In this document: positions 25,776 to 36,147 of the stretch, piece by piece | Layout of the letters: each line of letters begins with the position of its first letter | Position numbering within the stretch: the stretch's first letter is position 1 | DNA from: Nocardioides sp. SLBN-35 | GTDB lineage: Bacteria > Actinomycetota > Actinomycetes > Propionibacteriales > Nocardioidaceae | NCBI RefSeq assembly: GCF_006715725.1 | Contig: NZ_VFNU01000001.1 | Coordinates: forward strand, 1,302,001 to 1,366,000 | Length of the DNA: 64,000 nucleotides | Reading direction: 5' to 3' | Made by a program: the position numbers and the translations under genes | The notes under the pieces: generated by a model | The model's database searches: none | What the model was told of the DNA's origin: nothing | What the model saw: only the letters and a program-made list of their open reading frames with translations

Positions 25776-26524
25776 TGGACCTGCGCCTCACCGACACCGT
25801 CGTCCTGGTCACCGGGGCGAGCCGCGGCCTCGGCGCCGCGATGGCGGTCGCACTGGCCCGGGAGGGGGCGTACGTCGTCGCGGCGGCCCGCTCCACCGAC
25901 AGCCTCGCCGAGGTGGCAGCGCAGGGTGGTGGGCGGATCTCGACGGTGGCGACCGACATGCGCGACGAGGACTCCGTCGCCGCGCTGGTGCCGGAGGTCC
26001 TGGCCCGCCACGGCCGGATCGACGGCCTGGTCAACAACGCGGGCATCGCCCCGGCCGGCAAGTTCGCGACCCAGGACCCGGCGATCTGGAAGGACGCGCT
26101 CGCGGTCAACGTGGTCGCGCCGATGCTGCTGGCCCAGGCCGCCGGCGTACGGATGATCGAGCAGGGTGGTGGGCGGATCGTCAACGTCGCCTCGACCACC
26201 GGGCTGCGGGGCAAGCCCTACCTGGTGCCGTACTCCACGTCGAAGGGCGCGGTGGTCCGGTTCACCGAGGCCCTGGCCGCCGAGTGGGCGGCCAAGAACG
26301 TCCAGGTCAACTGCATCGCGCCGGGCGCCTTCGTCACCGAGGCGCAGAAGGCGGTGACCGAGTCACCCGAGCTGCACGCCAAGCGGATCGCGAAGATCCC
26401 CGCCGGCCGGATGGCCGATCCGGCCGAGATCGTCCCGCTGACCTGCCTGCTCGTCTCGCCCGTGTCGGCCTTCACCACCGGAGCGACCTTCGTCGTCGAC
26501 GGTGGCGAGTCCGGCAAGCTCTGA
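25775..26524 (+). CDS. Short-chain dehydrogenase/reductase
   Basis: The 249-residue SDR has TGASRGLG (13-20), NNAG (87-90), Ser140 and Tyr153-x3-Lys157 in YSTSK. Its ATG shares one base with the stop of the preceding dehydrogenase gene. It would oxidise a hydroxyacyl-CoA or a ring alcohol, following dehydrogenation and hydration in the same operon. Confidence 0.9.
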   Translation: MDLRLTDTVVLVTGASRGLGAAMAVALAREGAYVVAAARSTDSLAEVAAQGGGRISTVATDMRDEDSVAALVPEVLARHGRIDGLVNNAGIAPAGKFATQDPAIWKDALAVNVVAPMLLAQAAGVRMIEQGGGRIVNVASTTGLRGKPYLVPYSTSKGAVVRFTEALAAEWAAKNVQVNCIAPGAFVTEAQKAVTESPELHAKRIAKIPAGRMADPAEIVPLTCLLVSPVSAFTTGATFVVDGGESGKL

Positions 26525-26549
26525 CCTCCGACCCGCGAAGGGAATCCGC

Positions 26550-27350
26550 GTGATCATCGACGCCCACGCCCACGTCTGGCCCGACCGGATCGCCGAGATC
26601 GCGCTGTCGGCCAACCGGCTGCCCGACCTGCACGCGCGCGGCGACGGCACCGTCGCCGGCCTCACCGCCGACATGGCGGCCAGCGGGGTGTCGGTCAGCT
26701 GCTGCCTCGGCATCGCCAACGAGGCCCGCCACGTCGACTCGGTCAACCGGTTCGTCGCCGGGCTCACCTCCGAGACCCGGTTCGGCTTCGGCACCGTGCA
26801 CGTCGACCTCTCGGCCGAGGAGAACCTCGCCAGCCTGCGGCGGCACGGCGTGCGCGCGGTCAAGATCCACCCGCTGTTCCAGGGCTTCGCGCTCGACGAC
26901 CCGCGGTTGTGGGAGATCTTCGAGGCGTTCGGCGACGAGTTCGCGGTGATCACCCACGTCGGGGAGGGCGGCTCGCCCGAGGCCAACCGCCTGTCCAGCC
27001 CCGCGATGATCCGCGACATCGCCCGCCAGTTCCCCCGGCTCAAGCTGATGGCCTGCCACTTCGGCGGCTACAAGATCCTCGACGACGCCGAGGAGATGCT
27101 CGCCGGCGCCGACGTGGTCCTGGAGACCAGCTGGCCGCCGAGCCTCGCGACGCTGCGCCCCGAGCGGGTGCGCGAGCTGATCCGCAAGCACGGCGCCGAG
27201 CGCATCGTCTTCGGCTCGGACTGGCCGATGACCAGCCCGGCCGAGGAGATCCGCGCCATCGACGCGCTCGGGCTGGGCGACGACGAGACCAAGTCGGTCC
27301 TCGGCGGCACGCTCGCCCGGCTGCTCGGGATCGACTCGCCCTGGGCGTGA
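26550..27350 (+). CDS. Amidohydrolase-2 family metal-dependent hydrolase
   Basis: The 266-residue TIM-barrel hydrolase carries DAHAHVWP (HxH metal site) at the N-terminus, His residues in VKIHPLF and ITHVGEGG, and the Asp in FGSDWPM. The family includes decarboxylases (ACMSD-type) and lactonases (LigI-type). With a Baeyer-Villiger monooxygenase nearby, a lactone hydrolase role is attractive but unproven. GTG 26550 follows GAAGGGA. It ends the plus-strand operon and converges on the GntR gene with a 21-bp gap. Confidence 0.85.
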   Translation: MIIDAHAHVWPDRIAEIALSANRLPDLHARGDGTVAGLTADMAASGVSVSCCLGIANEARHVDSVNRFVAGLTSETRFGFGTVHVDLSAEENLASLRRHGVRAVKIHPLFQGFALDDPRLWEIFEAFGDEFAVITHVGEGGSPEANRLSSPAMIRDIARQFPRLKLMACHFGGYKILDDAEEMLAGADVVLETSWPPSLATLRPERVRELIRKHGAERIVFGSDWPMTSPAEEIRAIDALGLGDDETKSVLGGTLARLLGIDSPWA

Positions 27351-27371
27351 GCCGGGGCGGTCGGTGGTCGG

Positions 27372-28112
27372 TCAGGCGCCGTTGCCCCACACGATGGGTG
27401 CGGCCAGCACGTCGGGGAACTTCTTCTCGGCGTACTTGAGGTACTGCTGGACGTGGTCGGCCATCGCCTCGGCGGAGGCCGCCGGGTCGCGCTCGGCGAT
27501 CGCCTCGTAGATGCTCAGGTGGGCCTTGTGCACCGCCGCGCGGCGTACCTCGGGGTAGTCGATGCCGATCGCCGAGCCGTCGAGGATCCCGAGCAGCGCG
27601 TCGACGAGGTAGCCGAACATCGCGTTGCCCGAGCCGTGCGCGATCACGTCGTGGAAGCGCTTGTTCTCCTCGAGGAACACCGACTGGTCGTCGAGGTGGT
27701 CCTGCATGGTGTCCACGCTCGCCTTGAGGTCGGCCAGCTGGGCGTCGGACATCCGCTGCGCGGCCAGCTGGGCCATCATCGGCTCGAGGCCGCCGCGGGC
27801 CTCGGCGATGGTGCGGAACGGCGCGTTGGCGAACTGCAGCAGCAGGGTCAGCGATGTCGCCAGGCTGGTCGCGTCGGGCTGCTGGACGACGGGGCCGCCG
27901 CCGGGCCCCGGCTTGAGCGAGATGACGCCCTGCAGCTCGAGGAAGCGGAGCGACTCGCGCAGCGTGCCGCGACCGACCTCGTAGTCCTCGAGCATCAGCC
28001 GTTCCGGGGGGAGCCGGTCGCCGACGGTGTTGCCGCGCCGGTTGATGTCGCCGACGATGCGCTGGGCCAGCAGCATCGCGGTCTTCTGGGGTCGCATCGG
28101 GACGGAGCTCAT
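27372..28112 (-). CDS. GntR-family (FadR/FCD) transcriptional regulator
   Basis: The 246-residue regulator has an N-terminal winged helix (LPPERLMLEDYEVGRGTLRE, wing LKPGPGGGPVV) and a C-terminal all-helical FCD domain with His residues in KRFHDVI, HKAHLSI and MADHVQQ that suggest a metal-linked ligand pocket. Its ATG overlaps the hydrolase stop by 4 bp, and it is the last gene of the Baeyer-Villiger operon. A paralogue lies at 33590. FCD regulators are usually repressors released by a pathway acid or acyl-CoA. Confidence 0.9.
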   Translation of the reverse strand: MSSVPMRPQKTAMLLAQRIVGDINRRGNTVGDRLPPERLMLEDYEVGRGTLRESLRFLELQGVISLKPGPGGGPVVQQPDATSLATSLTLLLQFANAPFRTIAEARGGLEPMMAQLAAQRMSDAQLADLKASVDTMQDHLDDQSVFLEENKRFHDVIAHGSGNAMFGYLVDALLGILDGSAIGIDYPEVRRAAVHKAHLSIYEAIAERDPAASAEAMADHVQQYLKYAEKKFPDVLAAPIVWGNGA

Positions 28113-29023
28113 CGGTTCACCTCGGTGGTGGTCGGGGCGGCGAGCCGCCGGACGGCGTCGACGACGCCGGCCCGCGCCGCACGGGCGCCGGCCGAGGCCG
28201 CCGTGAAGCGCAGGAAGCCGTGACACAGGTCGGGGTGCTGCTCGACGGTGACCGGTACGCCGGCCGCACGGGCCGTGGCGGCGAAGGCCGCGCCCTCGTC
28301 GTGCAACGGGTCGTGCCCGGCCAGGACCACGTGCGTCGGTGGCAGCACCGAGAGGTCCGGCGCGTGCAGCGGGACCAGGTCGGGCGTGGGCGCGGGCGGC
28401 CGGGCGCCGGCGAGGTAGTGCTCGAAGAACCAGGCCATGTCGGCCGCCCCGATCGGGAACGCCTCGGCCCGGGACCGGTACGACGGGGTGCTGCCCGGCA
28501 GGCCGAGCACGGGATAGAGCAGCAGCAGGAACGCCGGCGCCGGGTCCGGGGAGCGCAGCGTGAGCGCGGCGGCCAGGTTGCCGCCGGCGCTGTCGCCGCC
28601 GAGGCCGAGCGGGCCGTCGTAGGTCGCCCGGGTCCAGGCCCAGGCTGCGGCGAGGTCGTCCAGCCCGGCCGGGAACGGGTGCTCGGGGGCGAGCCGGTAG
28701 TCGACGCTCACGACCCGCACGCCCGCATCCGCGAGGAAGCGGCACAGCTCGTCGGAGTAGTCGAGGTCGCCGGTCACCCAGCCGCCGCCGTGGGCGTGGA
28801 CGAGGGTGGCCGGGGGAGCGGCTGCGGGCTCGTAGACCCGCACCGGGACGGGCGCCCCGTCCGCGGGACCGAGGTCGGCGACGGCCACCGACGGGCCCTC
28901 GCTGCACAGCCGGTTGCCGGCGACGACGCGCTCGCGGGCCTGGGACGGGGTGAGGTCGACCATCGCGACATTGCCCGTCGCGGCGTCCCGGAGCGCCGCG
29001 AGGCCCGCCTCGAGGTCAGCCAC
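28109..29023 (-). CDS. Alpha/beta hydrolase, hormone-sensitive-lipase family
   Basis: The 304-residue enzyme has the oxyanion motif HGGGW (78-82), nucleophile Ser145 in GDSAGG, the Asp in DPLHDEG and the His in CHGFLRF. It should hydrolyse an ester or lactone. It lies in the same operon as a Baeyer-Villiger monooxygenase, whose products are esters or lactones, which is the usual pairing. GTG 29023 overlaps the CoA-transferase stop by 8 bp. It has no signal peptide and should be cytoplasmic. Confidence 0.91.
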   Translation of the reverse strand: MADLEAGLAALRDAATGNVAMVDLTPSQARERVVAGNRLCSEGPSVAVADLGPADGAPVPVRVYEPAAAPPATLVHAHGGGWVTGDLDYSDELCRFLADAGVRVVSVDYRLAPEHPFPAGLDDLAAAWAWTRATYDGPLGLGGDSAGGNLAAALTLRSPDPAPAFLLLLYPVLGLPGSTPSYRSRAEAFPIGAADMAWFFEHYLAGARPPAPTPDLVPLHAPDLSVLPPTHVVLAGHDPLHDEGAAFAATARAAGVPVTVEQHPDLCHGFLRFTAASAGARAARAGVVDAVRRLAAPTTTEVNR

Positions 29024-30227
29024 TGACCACCCCGGCGGCGACCAGGCCGGCCAGCTCGTCGGCGCCCAGGCCCAGGCCGGTCAGCACCTCGGTGGTGTGC
29101 TCGCCGACGGCCGGGACGCCGTCGTAAGACGGACCCTCGTAGGACCGCAGGTGCAGGATCGGGCCCGGCACCAGCGCCCGCGCGCCCAGCGCGCTGCCGG
29201 TGAGGGCGGTCAGCGTGCGCTCGGCGAAGTGCGGGTCGGCGACGATGTCGCTGGAGTCGTTGACCGCGGCGGCGACCACCTCGAACTTGTCGAGGATCGC
29301 GAGCACCTCGTCGCGCGGGCGCTGCGCGACCCAGCCGATGACGATCTCCTGCAGGGAGTCGTTGTTGGCCATCCGCGCGACGTTGGTGGCGTAGCGCTCG
29401 TCGGTCTGCAGGTCGATGCGGTCCATCGCCTCGAACAGCCGCATCGCGATCGCCTGGTTGGAGCCGGCGATCGAGAGCCAGCCGCCGTCGCCGGCCTGGT
29501 AGATCCCGCGCGGCGACGCGGCGCCGGACGCGTTGCCGTGGCGCTGCATGATCGTCCCCGACGCGGTGTAGTTGAGGATCGCGTCGCCGAGGATGAACAT
29601 CAGCGGCTCGTAGAGCGCGACGTCGACCTCGCCGCCGACACCGGTGCGGCCGCGGTCGAACAGCGCCATCGCCGTGCCGTAGGCCGCGGAGATGCCGGCG
29701 ATGGAGTCCGCGAACCCGAACGGCGGCGCCGTCGGCGGGGTGTGCGGCCAGCCGTTGAGGAACGCGTAGCCGCTGGCGGTCTCGGCGACCGTGCCGAACC
29801 CGGGCCGCTCGCGGTACGGGCCGGTCTGCCCGAAGCCGCTCACCCGGGTCATCACGAGTCCGGGGTTGCTCGCCCGGAGCTCGTCGTACGACATGCCCCA
29901 GGCCTCCATCCGGCCCGGACGGAAGTTCTCGATGAGGACGTCGGCGCCGGCGACCAGCCGGCCGAGCAGCCCGCGGCCCTCGGCGGTGCGCAGGTCGAGC
30001 CCGACCGACCGCTTGCCGGAGTTGAGGCGGGCGAACCCGATGGCGGTGCCCTCGTGGGCCGGCTGCCACTGGCGGGCGAAGTCGCCGTGCGTCGGGTCCT
30101 CGATCTTGATCACGTCGGCGCCGAAGTCGCGCAGCATCCGGCCGGCCGTGGGCGCGGCGTACATGGAGCCGGCCTCGATCACGCGCAGGCCGGCGAGGGG
30201 CCCCTGGGTGGAGCTCGGGGAGGTCAT
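29016..30227 (-). CDS. Class III CoA-transferase (CaiB/BaiF)
   Basis: The 403-residue protein has LRVIEAGSMYAAPTAGRMLR, FGADVIKIEDPTHGD and the segment GFADSIAGISAAYGTAMAL, whose Asp fits the catalytic nucleophile. It is the third family member in the window and, unlike the 3322 protein, looks complete. It would place CoA on an acid formed by ester or lactone hydrolysis. It lies 19 bp behind the monooxygenase gene in a four-gene operon. Confidence 0.9.
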   Translation of the reverse strand: MTSPSSTQGPLAGLRVIEAGSMYAAPTAGRMLRDFGADVIKIEDPTHGDFARQWQPAHEGTAIGFARLNSGKRSVGLDLRTAEGRGLLGRLVAGADVLIENFRPGRMEAWGMSYDELRASNPGLVMTRVSGFGQTGPYRERPGFGTVAETASGYAFLNGWPHTPPTAPPFGFADSIAGISAAYGTAMALFDRGRTGVGGEVDVALYEPLMFILGDAILNYTASGTIMQRHGNASGAASPRGIYQAGDGGWLSIAGSNQAIAMRLFEAMDRIDLQTDERYATNVARMANNDSLQEIVIGWVAQRPRDEVLAILDKFEVVAAAVNDSSDIVADPHFAERTLTALTGSALGARALVPGPILHLRSYEGPSYDGVPAVGEHTTEVLTGLGLGADELAGLVAAGVVSG

Positions 30228-30246
30228 GGGGTCGTCGATCCTTCGC

Positions 30247-31959
<1,713 letters not shown>

Positions 31960-31983
31960 TCACAATTATGGTAGTAAACATCG

Positions 31984-31999
31984 TCATGAATATGACATC
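31984..31999 (+). promoter_or_regulatory. Operator-like element at the esterase start
   Basis: The 16-mer TCATGAATATGACATC matches the element upstream of the second GntR gene (34371-34386) at 14 of 16 positions. It overlaps two possible start codons of the tannase-family gene. Confidence 0.5.
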
Positions 32000-33581
32000 G
32001 AGGTTCGCGAGCGGCGGTCGGCGCGCCGCCTCCGTCCTGCTGGTGGCCGGTTGCCTGGCCGCCGCCCCGGTGTGGGCGGGCGCCGGCCCGGTGTCCGCCG
32101 ATCCGGCGACGGGAGCCTGCGCGCCCGGCGCCTCGTGGTCGGACCTGGCGGTGGTCGGCGCCGAGGTGACCGCGGTCGACGCGGTGGCCAACCCGGGAGG
32201 GAGCACGAGGCTCACGCCGCCCCTCGCCTCCGCGACGCCGGACATCGCCTTCTGCGAGGTCGAGATCACGCTCACCCACGGTGTCGAGGGCGGGCTGGGT
32301 CCGGACGAGGCGCGCGTGTGGCTGTGGCTTCCGGACGACTGGAACGGCCGCCTCCAGGAGGTCGGCGGTGGGGGGACGCACGCCACCAACGGCCCGCGCG
32401 CGATGGCTCCGGCCCTGGCCGACGGGTACGCCGTCGTCGCCAGCGACTCGGGTGTCCCCGATGCCCGTCAGCCGAACATCTTCCTGACGTCCGAGGGTGC
32501 CTTCGACTGGCAGACCTACGAGAACTGGACCTATCGCGGCGTGCGCGACGCGACGGTCCTCGCCCAGGCGGCCGTGAGGGCGTACTACGGCGAGCCCGCC
32601 GCGTACTCCTACTGGAACGGCTGCTCCAACGGCGGCCGGCAGGGGATGGCGATGGCCCAGCGCTTCCCCGACCTGTTCGACGGCATCCTCGCCGGTGCGC
32701 CGGCGATGTACGGCGCGGACCGGCTCAACATGACGATGTCGTGGCCCGCGGTCGTGCAGAACGAGCGGCTGGGCGACTTCCTCCCGACCTGCAAGCTCGC
32801 GGCGCTGCGCGACGCGGTGCTCGCCGCGTGTGACGGTGACGACGGCGTCCGGGACGGGCTGGTCAGCCGCCCGGAGCTGTGCGACTACCGGGCGGCACTC
32901 GACGGCGCCGTCGGCACGAAGACGCCGTGCGGCAAGGTGAGGAAGGCGGACGCCGCCGTGGTGGCCGAGATCTACCGGGGTCCGCACGAGGCCGACGGGC
33001 GCGCCGTCTGGTACGGCCACACCCCGGGCATGGACCTGACCGGGGGCGTCGTCCGGGTGCCGCCCACCTTCGCGCTGCAGAACTTCGCGTTCGCCGACCT
33101 GTCCTACGACTGGCGCCAGGTCTCGACCACCGACCTCGTGGGCGAGGTCCGGTCCCGGCTGCAGGGCCGCCTGGAACTGCTGGCCACCGCCGACCCGGCG
33201 CTCGACACCTTCGCCGAGCAGGGCGGCAAGGTGCTGATGTGGCACGGCCTGGCCGACGGGCTCTTCCCGGCCGACCAGTCCGTCCACTACTACGACGAGG
33301 TGCGGACCCTGTCGGGTGCCGCCACCGACGACTACTTCCGGCTCTTCCTGGCTCCCGGCGTGGACCACTGCGGCGGCGGAGCCGGGCCGCAGCCCGTCGC
33401 CCCCTTCCGGGCGCTGGTGCGCTGGGTCGAGGACGGCCAGGCGCCGGACGTGCTGCCGGCGAGCGGGCCGGCACCGGACGGCGGCACCCGCGAGCGTCGC
33501 CTGTGCGCCTACCCCGAGGTGCAGCACTACCGGGGCGGCGACCCGGACAGCGCGGCCTCCTTCACCTGCGGCGCAGCCTGA
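31986..33581 (+). CDS. Secreted tannase/feruloyl-esterase family protein
   Basis: The protein (531 residues from ATG 31986) starts with a signal peptide (basic SRFASGGRRAAS, then a hydrophobic stretch ending APVWAGA) and should be exported. It has the tannase nucleophile motif GCSNGGRQG, the Asp in HGLADGLFP and the His-Cys pair in VDHCGGG, the family's triad with its disulfide. It would release an acid from an ester outside the cell, supplying the TRAP importer. In-frame starts at 31968 and 31992 are alternatives; none has a strong ribosome site. Confidence 0.87.
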   Translation: MNMTSRFASGGRRAASVLLVAGCLAAAPVWAGAGPVSADPATGACAPGASWSDLAVVGAEVTAVDAVANPGGSTRLTPPLASATPDIAFCEVEITLTHGVEGGLGPDEARVWLWLPDDWNGRLQEVGGGGTHATNGPRAMAPALADGYAVVASDSGVPDARQPNIFLTSEGAFDWQTYENWTYRGVRDATVLAQAAVRAYYGEPAAYSYWNGCSNGGRQGMAMAQRFPDLFDGILAGAPAMYGADRLNMTMSWPAVVQNERLGDFLPTCKLAALRDAVLAACDGDDGVRDGLVSRPELCDYRAALDGAVGTKTPCGKVRKADAAVVAEIYRGPHEADGRAVWYGHTPGMDLTGGVVRVPPTFALQNFAFADLSYDWRQVSTTDLVGEVRSRLQGRLELLATADPALDTFAEQGGKVLMWHGLADGLFPADQSVHYYDEVRTLSGAATDDYFRLFLAPGVDHCGGGAGPQPVAPFRALVRWVEDGQAPDVLPASGPAPDGGTRERRLCAYPEVQHYRGGDPDSAASFTCGAA

Positions 33582-33589
33582 GCGACGGG

Positions 33590-34351
33590 TCAGCCGCGGT
33601 TGTGCCAGACGACGACCTCGTCGAGCAGCGCCGGGTGCTGCTTGGCCACGAAGGCGACGTAGTCCTTCATGTGGCCGGTCATCAGGCTCTCGGCCTGCGC
33701 CCCGTCGCCGGCGAGGATCGCGGCCGCGATCTCGATGTGGGCGGTGTGGACCTCGCGCTGCCGGTTGGTCGGGAACAGGACGGTCTGCACGCGGTCCCGG
33801 AAGATCTCCGCCAGGGACTGGCACACCAGGGTCACCAGGGTGTTCTCGCCCAGGGCGATGAGCGAGGCGTGGAAGTCGCCGGTGATGTGCAGGTAGGTCT
33901 CGTTGTCGTCGGCGTCGGGCCCGGCGGACGCGAGGGCCACGAGCTCCTCGGCCGCGGCCGAGCCCTTCTGCCGCTCGGCGGCGAGCCGGGCGGCCATCGG
34001 CTCGAGGACCAGCCGCGCCTCGTTGACCTCGCGGTAGGTGACCTCGGCGAACTGGAAGAACAGCGAGGCCACCCGGCCGAAGTCCTCGGGGTGGACGCTC
34101 TGCACGACCGGCCCGCCGCCCGGGCCGGGCTTGAGCGCGATCAGGCCGCAGGTCTCCAGCACGCGCAGCGCCTCGCGGAGCGTGCCGCGGCCGACGCCGT
34201 ACTCGGCGAGCATGTCGACCTCCTTGGGCAGCTGGTCGCCCTGGGTCAGGCCGCGCCGCTTGATGTCCTTGAGGACCGACTGCGCCACGTTGTTGGCGAG
34301 CTTGTCCTTGCGGGCGGTCCGTCGGGGGGTCGCTCCGGCCGTCGTGCTCAT
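33590..34351 (-). CDS. GntR-family (FadR/FCD) transcriptional regulator
   Basis: The 253-residue regulator is a paralogue of the 27372 protein: winged helix (LPKEVDMLAEYGVGRGTLRE, wing LKPGPGGGPVV) and FCD domain with His residues in DFHASLI, TAHIEIA and TGHMKDY. ATG 34351 follows GGAGGAGCA. An operator-like element lies 19 bp upstream, so autoregulation is likely. It converges on the secreted esterase gene with an 8-bp gap. It probably controls part of the island. Confidence 0.9.
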   Translation of the reverse strand: MSTTAGATPRRTARKDKLANNVAQSVLKDIKRRGLTQGDQLPKEVDMLAEYGVGRGTLREALRVLETCGLIALKPGPGGGPVVQSVHPEDFGRVASLFFQFAEVTYREVNEARLVLEPMAARLAAERQKGSAAAEELVALASAGPDADDNETYLHITGDFHASLIALGENTLVTLVCQSLAEIFRDRVQTVLFPTNRQREVHTAHIEIAAAILAGDGAQAESLMTGHMKDYVAFVAKQHPALLDEVVVWHNRG

Positions 34352-34370
34352 CACTGCTCCTCCATGCGAA

Positions 34371-34386
34371 TCATGATGATGACATC
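34371..34386 (+). promoter_or_regulatory. Operator-like element upstream of the second GntR gene
   Basis: TCATGATGATGACATC lies 19 bp upstream of the GntR start codon and is 14/16 identical to the element at 31984-31999. An AT-rich stretch so close to the regulator gene suggests autoregulation. Confidence 0.5.
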
Positions 34387-34456
34387 TTGACCACTCCGCA
34401 GCCCGATGGCGGGGAGGCATGGCGGGGAGCGGCCGACAGACCGGTCCCGAGTGTCC

Positions 34457-36037
34457 TCAGCCGGCCTCGCCGGCGGCCAGGTCGGCGTGCGCGTCGCGGA
34501 GCTGGCGCTTGAGGATCTTGCCGCTCGGGTTCTTGGGGAGGGCGTCGGCGAGCACGACGTACTTGGGCGCCTTGTAGCCCGCGAGCACCGAGCGGGCGTG
34601 GGCGAGCACGGCATCGGCGGACAGGTCCGCCCCCGCCCGAGGTACGACGACCGCGGCCACCGCCTCGACCCAGCGCGGGTGGCTGACGCCGAAGACCGCG
34701 ACCTCGGCGACGTCGGGGTGGGTGTAGATCGCCTCCTCGACCTCGCGGCTGGCGACGTTCTCGCCGCCGGTCTTGATCATGTCCTTCTTGCGGTCGACCA
34801 CGTAGAGGTGGCCGGTGTCGTCGAGGTAGCCGAGGTCGCCGGAGTGGAACCAGCCGCCCCGGAAGGCCTCGGCGGTCTTCGCATCGTCGCGGTAGTAGCC
34901 GAGCGTGGCGTGCGGGCTGCGGTGCACGATCTCGCCGACCGTGCCCGCGGGGACGGGGGCATCGTCGTCGTCGACGATCCGGGTCTCGACGTTGATCGAG
35001 GGCCGACCGGCCGAGCCGGCGTACGGAAGCTGCTCGTCGGGGCCCAGGATCGTGGCCAGCGGGGCCATCTCGGTCTGGCCGTAGAAGTTCCACAGCGCGA
35101 CCCCGGGCAGCCGCTGCTGGAGCTCGCGCAGCACCTCGACCGGCATCGGCGAGGCGCCGTAGTAGCCCTTGCGCAGGCTGGACAGGTCGGTGGTGTCGAA
35201 GTCGGGATGGCGCAGGAGGCCGATCCACACGGTGGGCGGCGCGAAGAACTTGGTCACCCGGTGCTCGGCGATGGTGCGCAGCACGCTCGCCGGGTCCGGG
35301 CCGGGCAGGATGATGCTCGTCGCGCCGAGGTAGACATCGGTGCCGAGGAAGCAGTCCAGCTGCGCGCAGTGGTAGAGCGGGAGCGTGTGCAGCTCGACGT
35401 CGTCGGCGCTCATCGACCCGTCCAGCGCGCACGAGACGTACTGCCACAGCAACGACCGGCTGCTCAGCAGCGCACCCTTGGGCCGTGACTCGGTGCCGGA
35501 GGTGAACATCATCCGGACCGGGTCGTCGTCGCCCATCGGTACGACGACCGCCGGTCCCTCGTGGTCGAGCCAGCCCGCCAGGTCCCCCCACCCGTCGGGA
35601 GCCGCCTGCCCGGCGAGCCGGATCACCCGCCGCTCCCGCACTTGCGGGTCGGCCGCCGCGGCGATCGCGGCGTCGGCCACCGCAACCAGTGCGTCCTCGG
35701 CGACGAACCCGGTCGCGCCGCTGTGGTCGAGGATGAACGCGATCTCGTCGGCACCGAGCATGAAGTTGATCGGCACCAGCACCACGCCGGCGCGGGCCGC
35801 GGCGAAGTCGAGCACCGCGAACTGCCAGCAGTTGTGGCTGAGCAGCGCCAGCCGGTCGCCCTTGCCGAGCCCGGCGTCCGCCATCGCGGCGGCCGCCCGA
35901 TCGACGTACGCGTCCAGCTCGGCGAACGTCAGCCGCGTGTCCCCGTCGACGATCGCGACCTTGTCGGGGACGCGCTGCGCCGTGCGCCGGGGCAGGTCGC
36001 CGAGGGTGTGCTGACGGGCCGAGGAGACGTCGCTCAT
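34457..36037 (-). CDS. AMP-forming acyl-CoA ligase
   Basis: The 526-residue ligase has the P-loop in the variant [14 protein letters not shown] (the family usually has TSGTTGxPKG), the motif [11 protein letters not shown], the hinge [21 protein letters not shown] and the C-terminal catalytic Lys region [13 protein letters not shown]. It should activate a carboxylic acid as the CoA ester. It stands about 105 bp upstream of the GntR gene on the same strand, and its own promoter gap contains a large hairpin (36077-36137). Confidence 0.91.
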   Translation of the reverse strand: MSDVSSARQHTLGDLPRRTAQRVPDKVAIVDGDTRLTFAELDAYVDRAAAAMADAGLGKGDRLALLSHNCWQFAVLDFAAARAGVVLVPINFMLGADEIAFILDHSGATGFVAEDALVAVADAAIAAAADPQVRERRVIRLAGQAAPDGWGDLAGWLDHEGPAVVVPMGDDDPVRMMFTSGTESRPKGALLSSRSLLWQYVSCALDGSMSADDVELHTLPLYHCAQLDCFLGTDVYLGATSIILPGPDPASVLRTIAEHRVTKFFAPPTVWIGLLRHPDFDTTDLSSLRKGYYGASPMPVEVLRELQQRLPGVALWNFYGQTEMAPLATILGPDEQLPYAGSAGRPSINVETRIVDDDDAPVPAGTVGEIVHRSPHATLGYYRDDAKTAEAFRGGWFHSGDLGYLDDTGHLYVVDRKKDMIKTGGENVASREVEEAIYTHPDVAEVAVFGVSHPRWVEAVAAVVVPRAGADLSADAVLAHARSVLAGYKAPKYVVLADALPKNPSGKILKRQLRDAHADLAAGEAG

Positions 36038-36076
36038 GCCCCGAGGCTAGACCTCACGCCGTCCTCACCGATCTCC

Positions 36077-36137
36077 CGCACCCCATGCGATTTGGCTCCG
36101 AGAAGGCCGTTCCTGCGACCAAGACGTATGGGGTGCG
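36077..36137. terminator. Large imperfect hairpin between MFS and acyl-CoA ligase genes
   Basis: Outer arms CGCACCCCAT and ATGGGGTGCG are perfect complements, and pairing continues for nine more positions with one mismatch and two G-U pairs, leaving a loop of about 23 nt. It lies 11 bp beyond the stop of the minus-strand MFS gene, so a transcription terminator or barrier is plausible, although no T-run follows. Confidence 0.5.
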
Positions 36138-36147
36138 CCCAGCGGCG

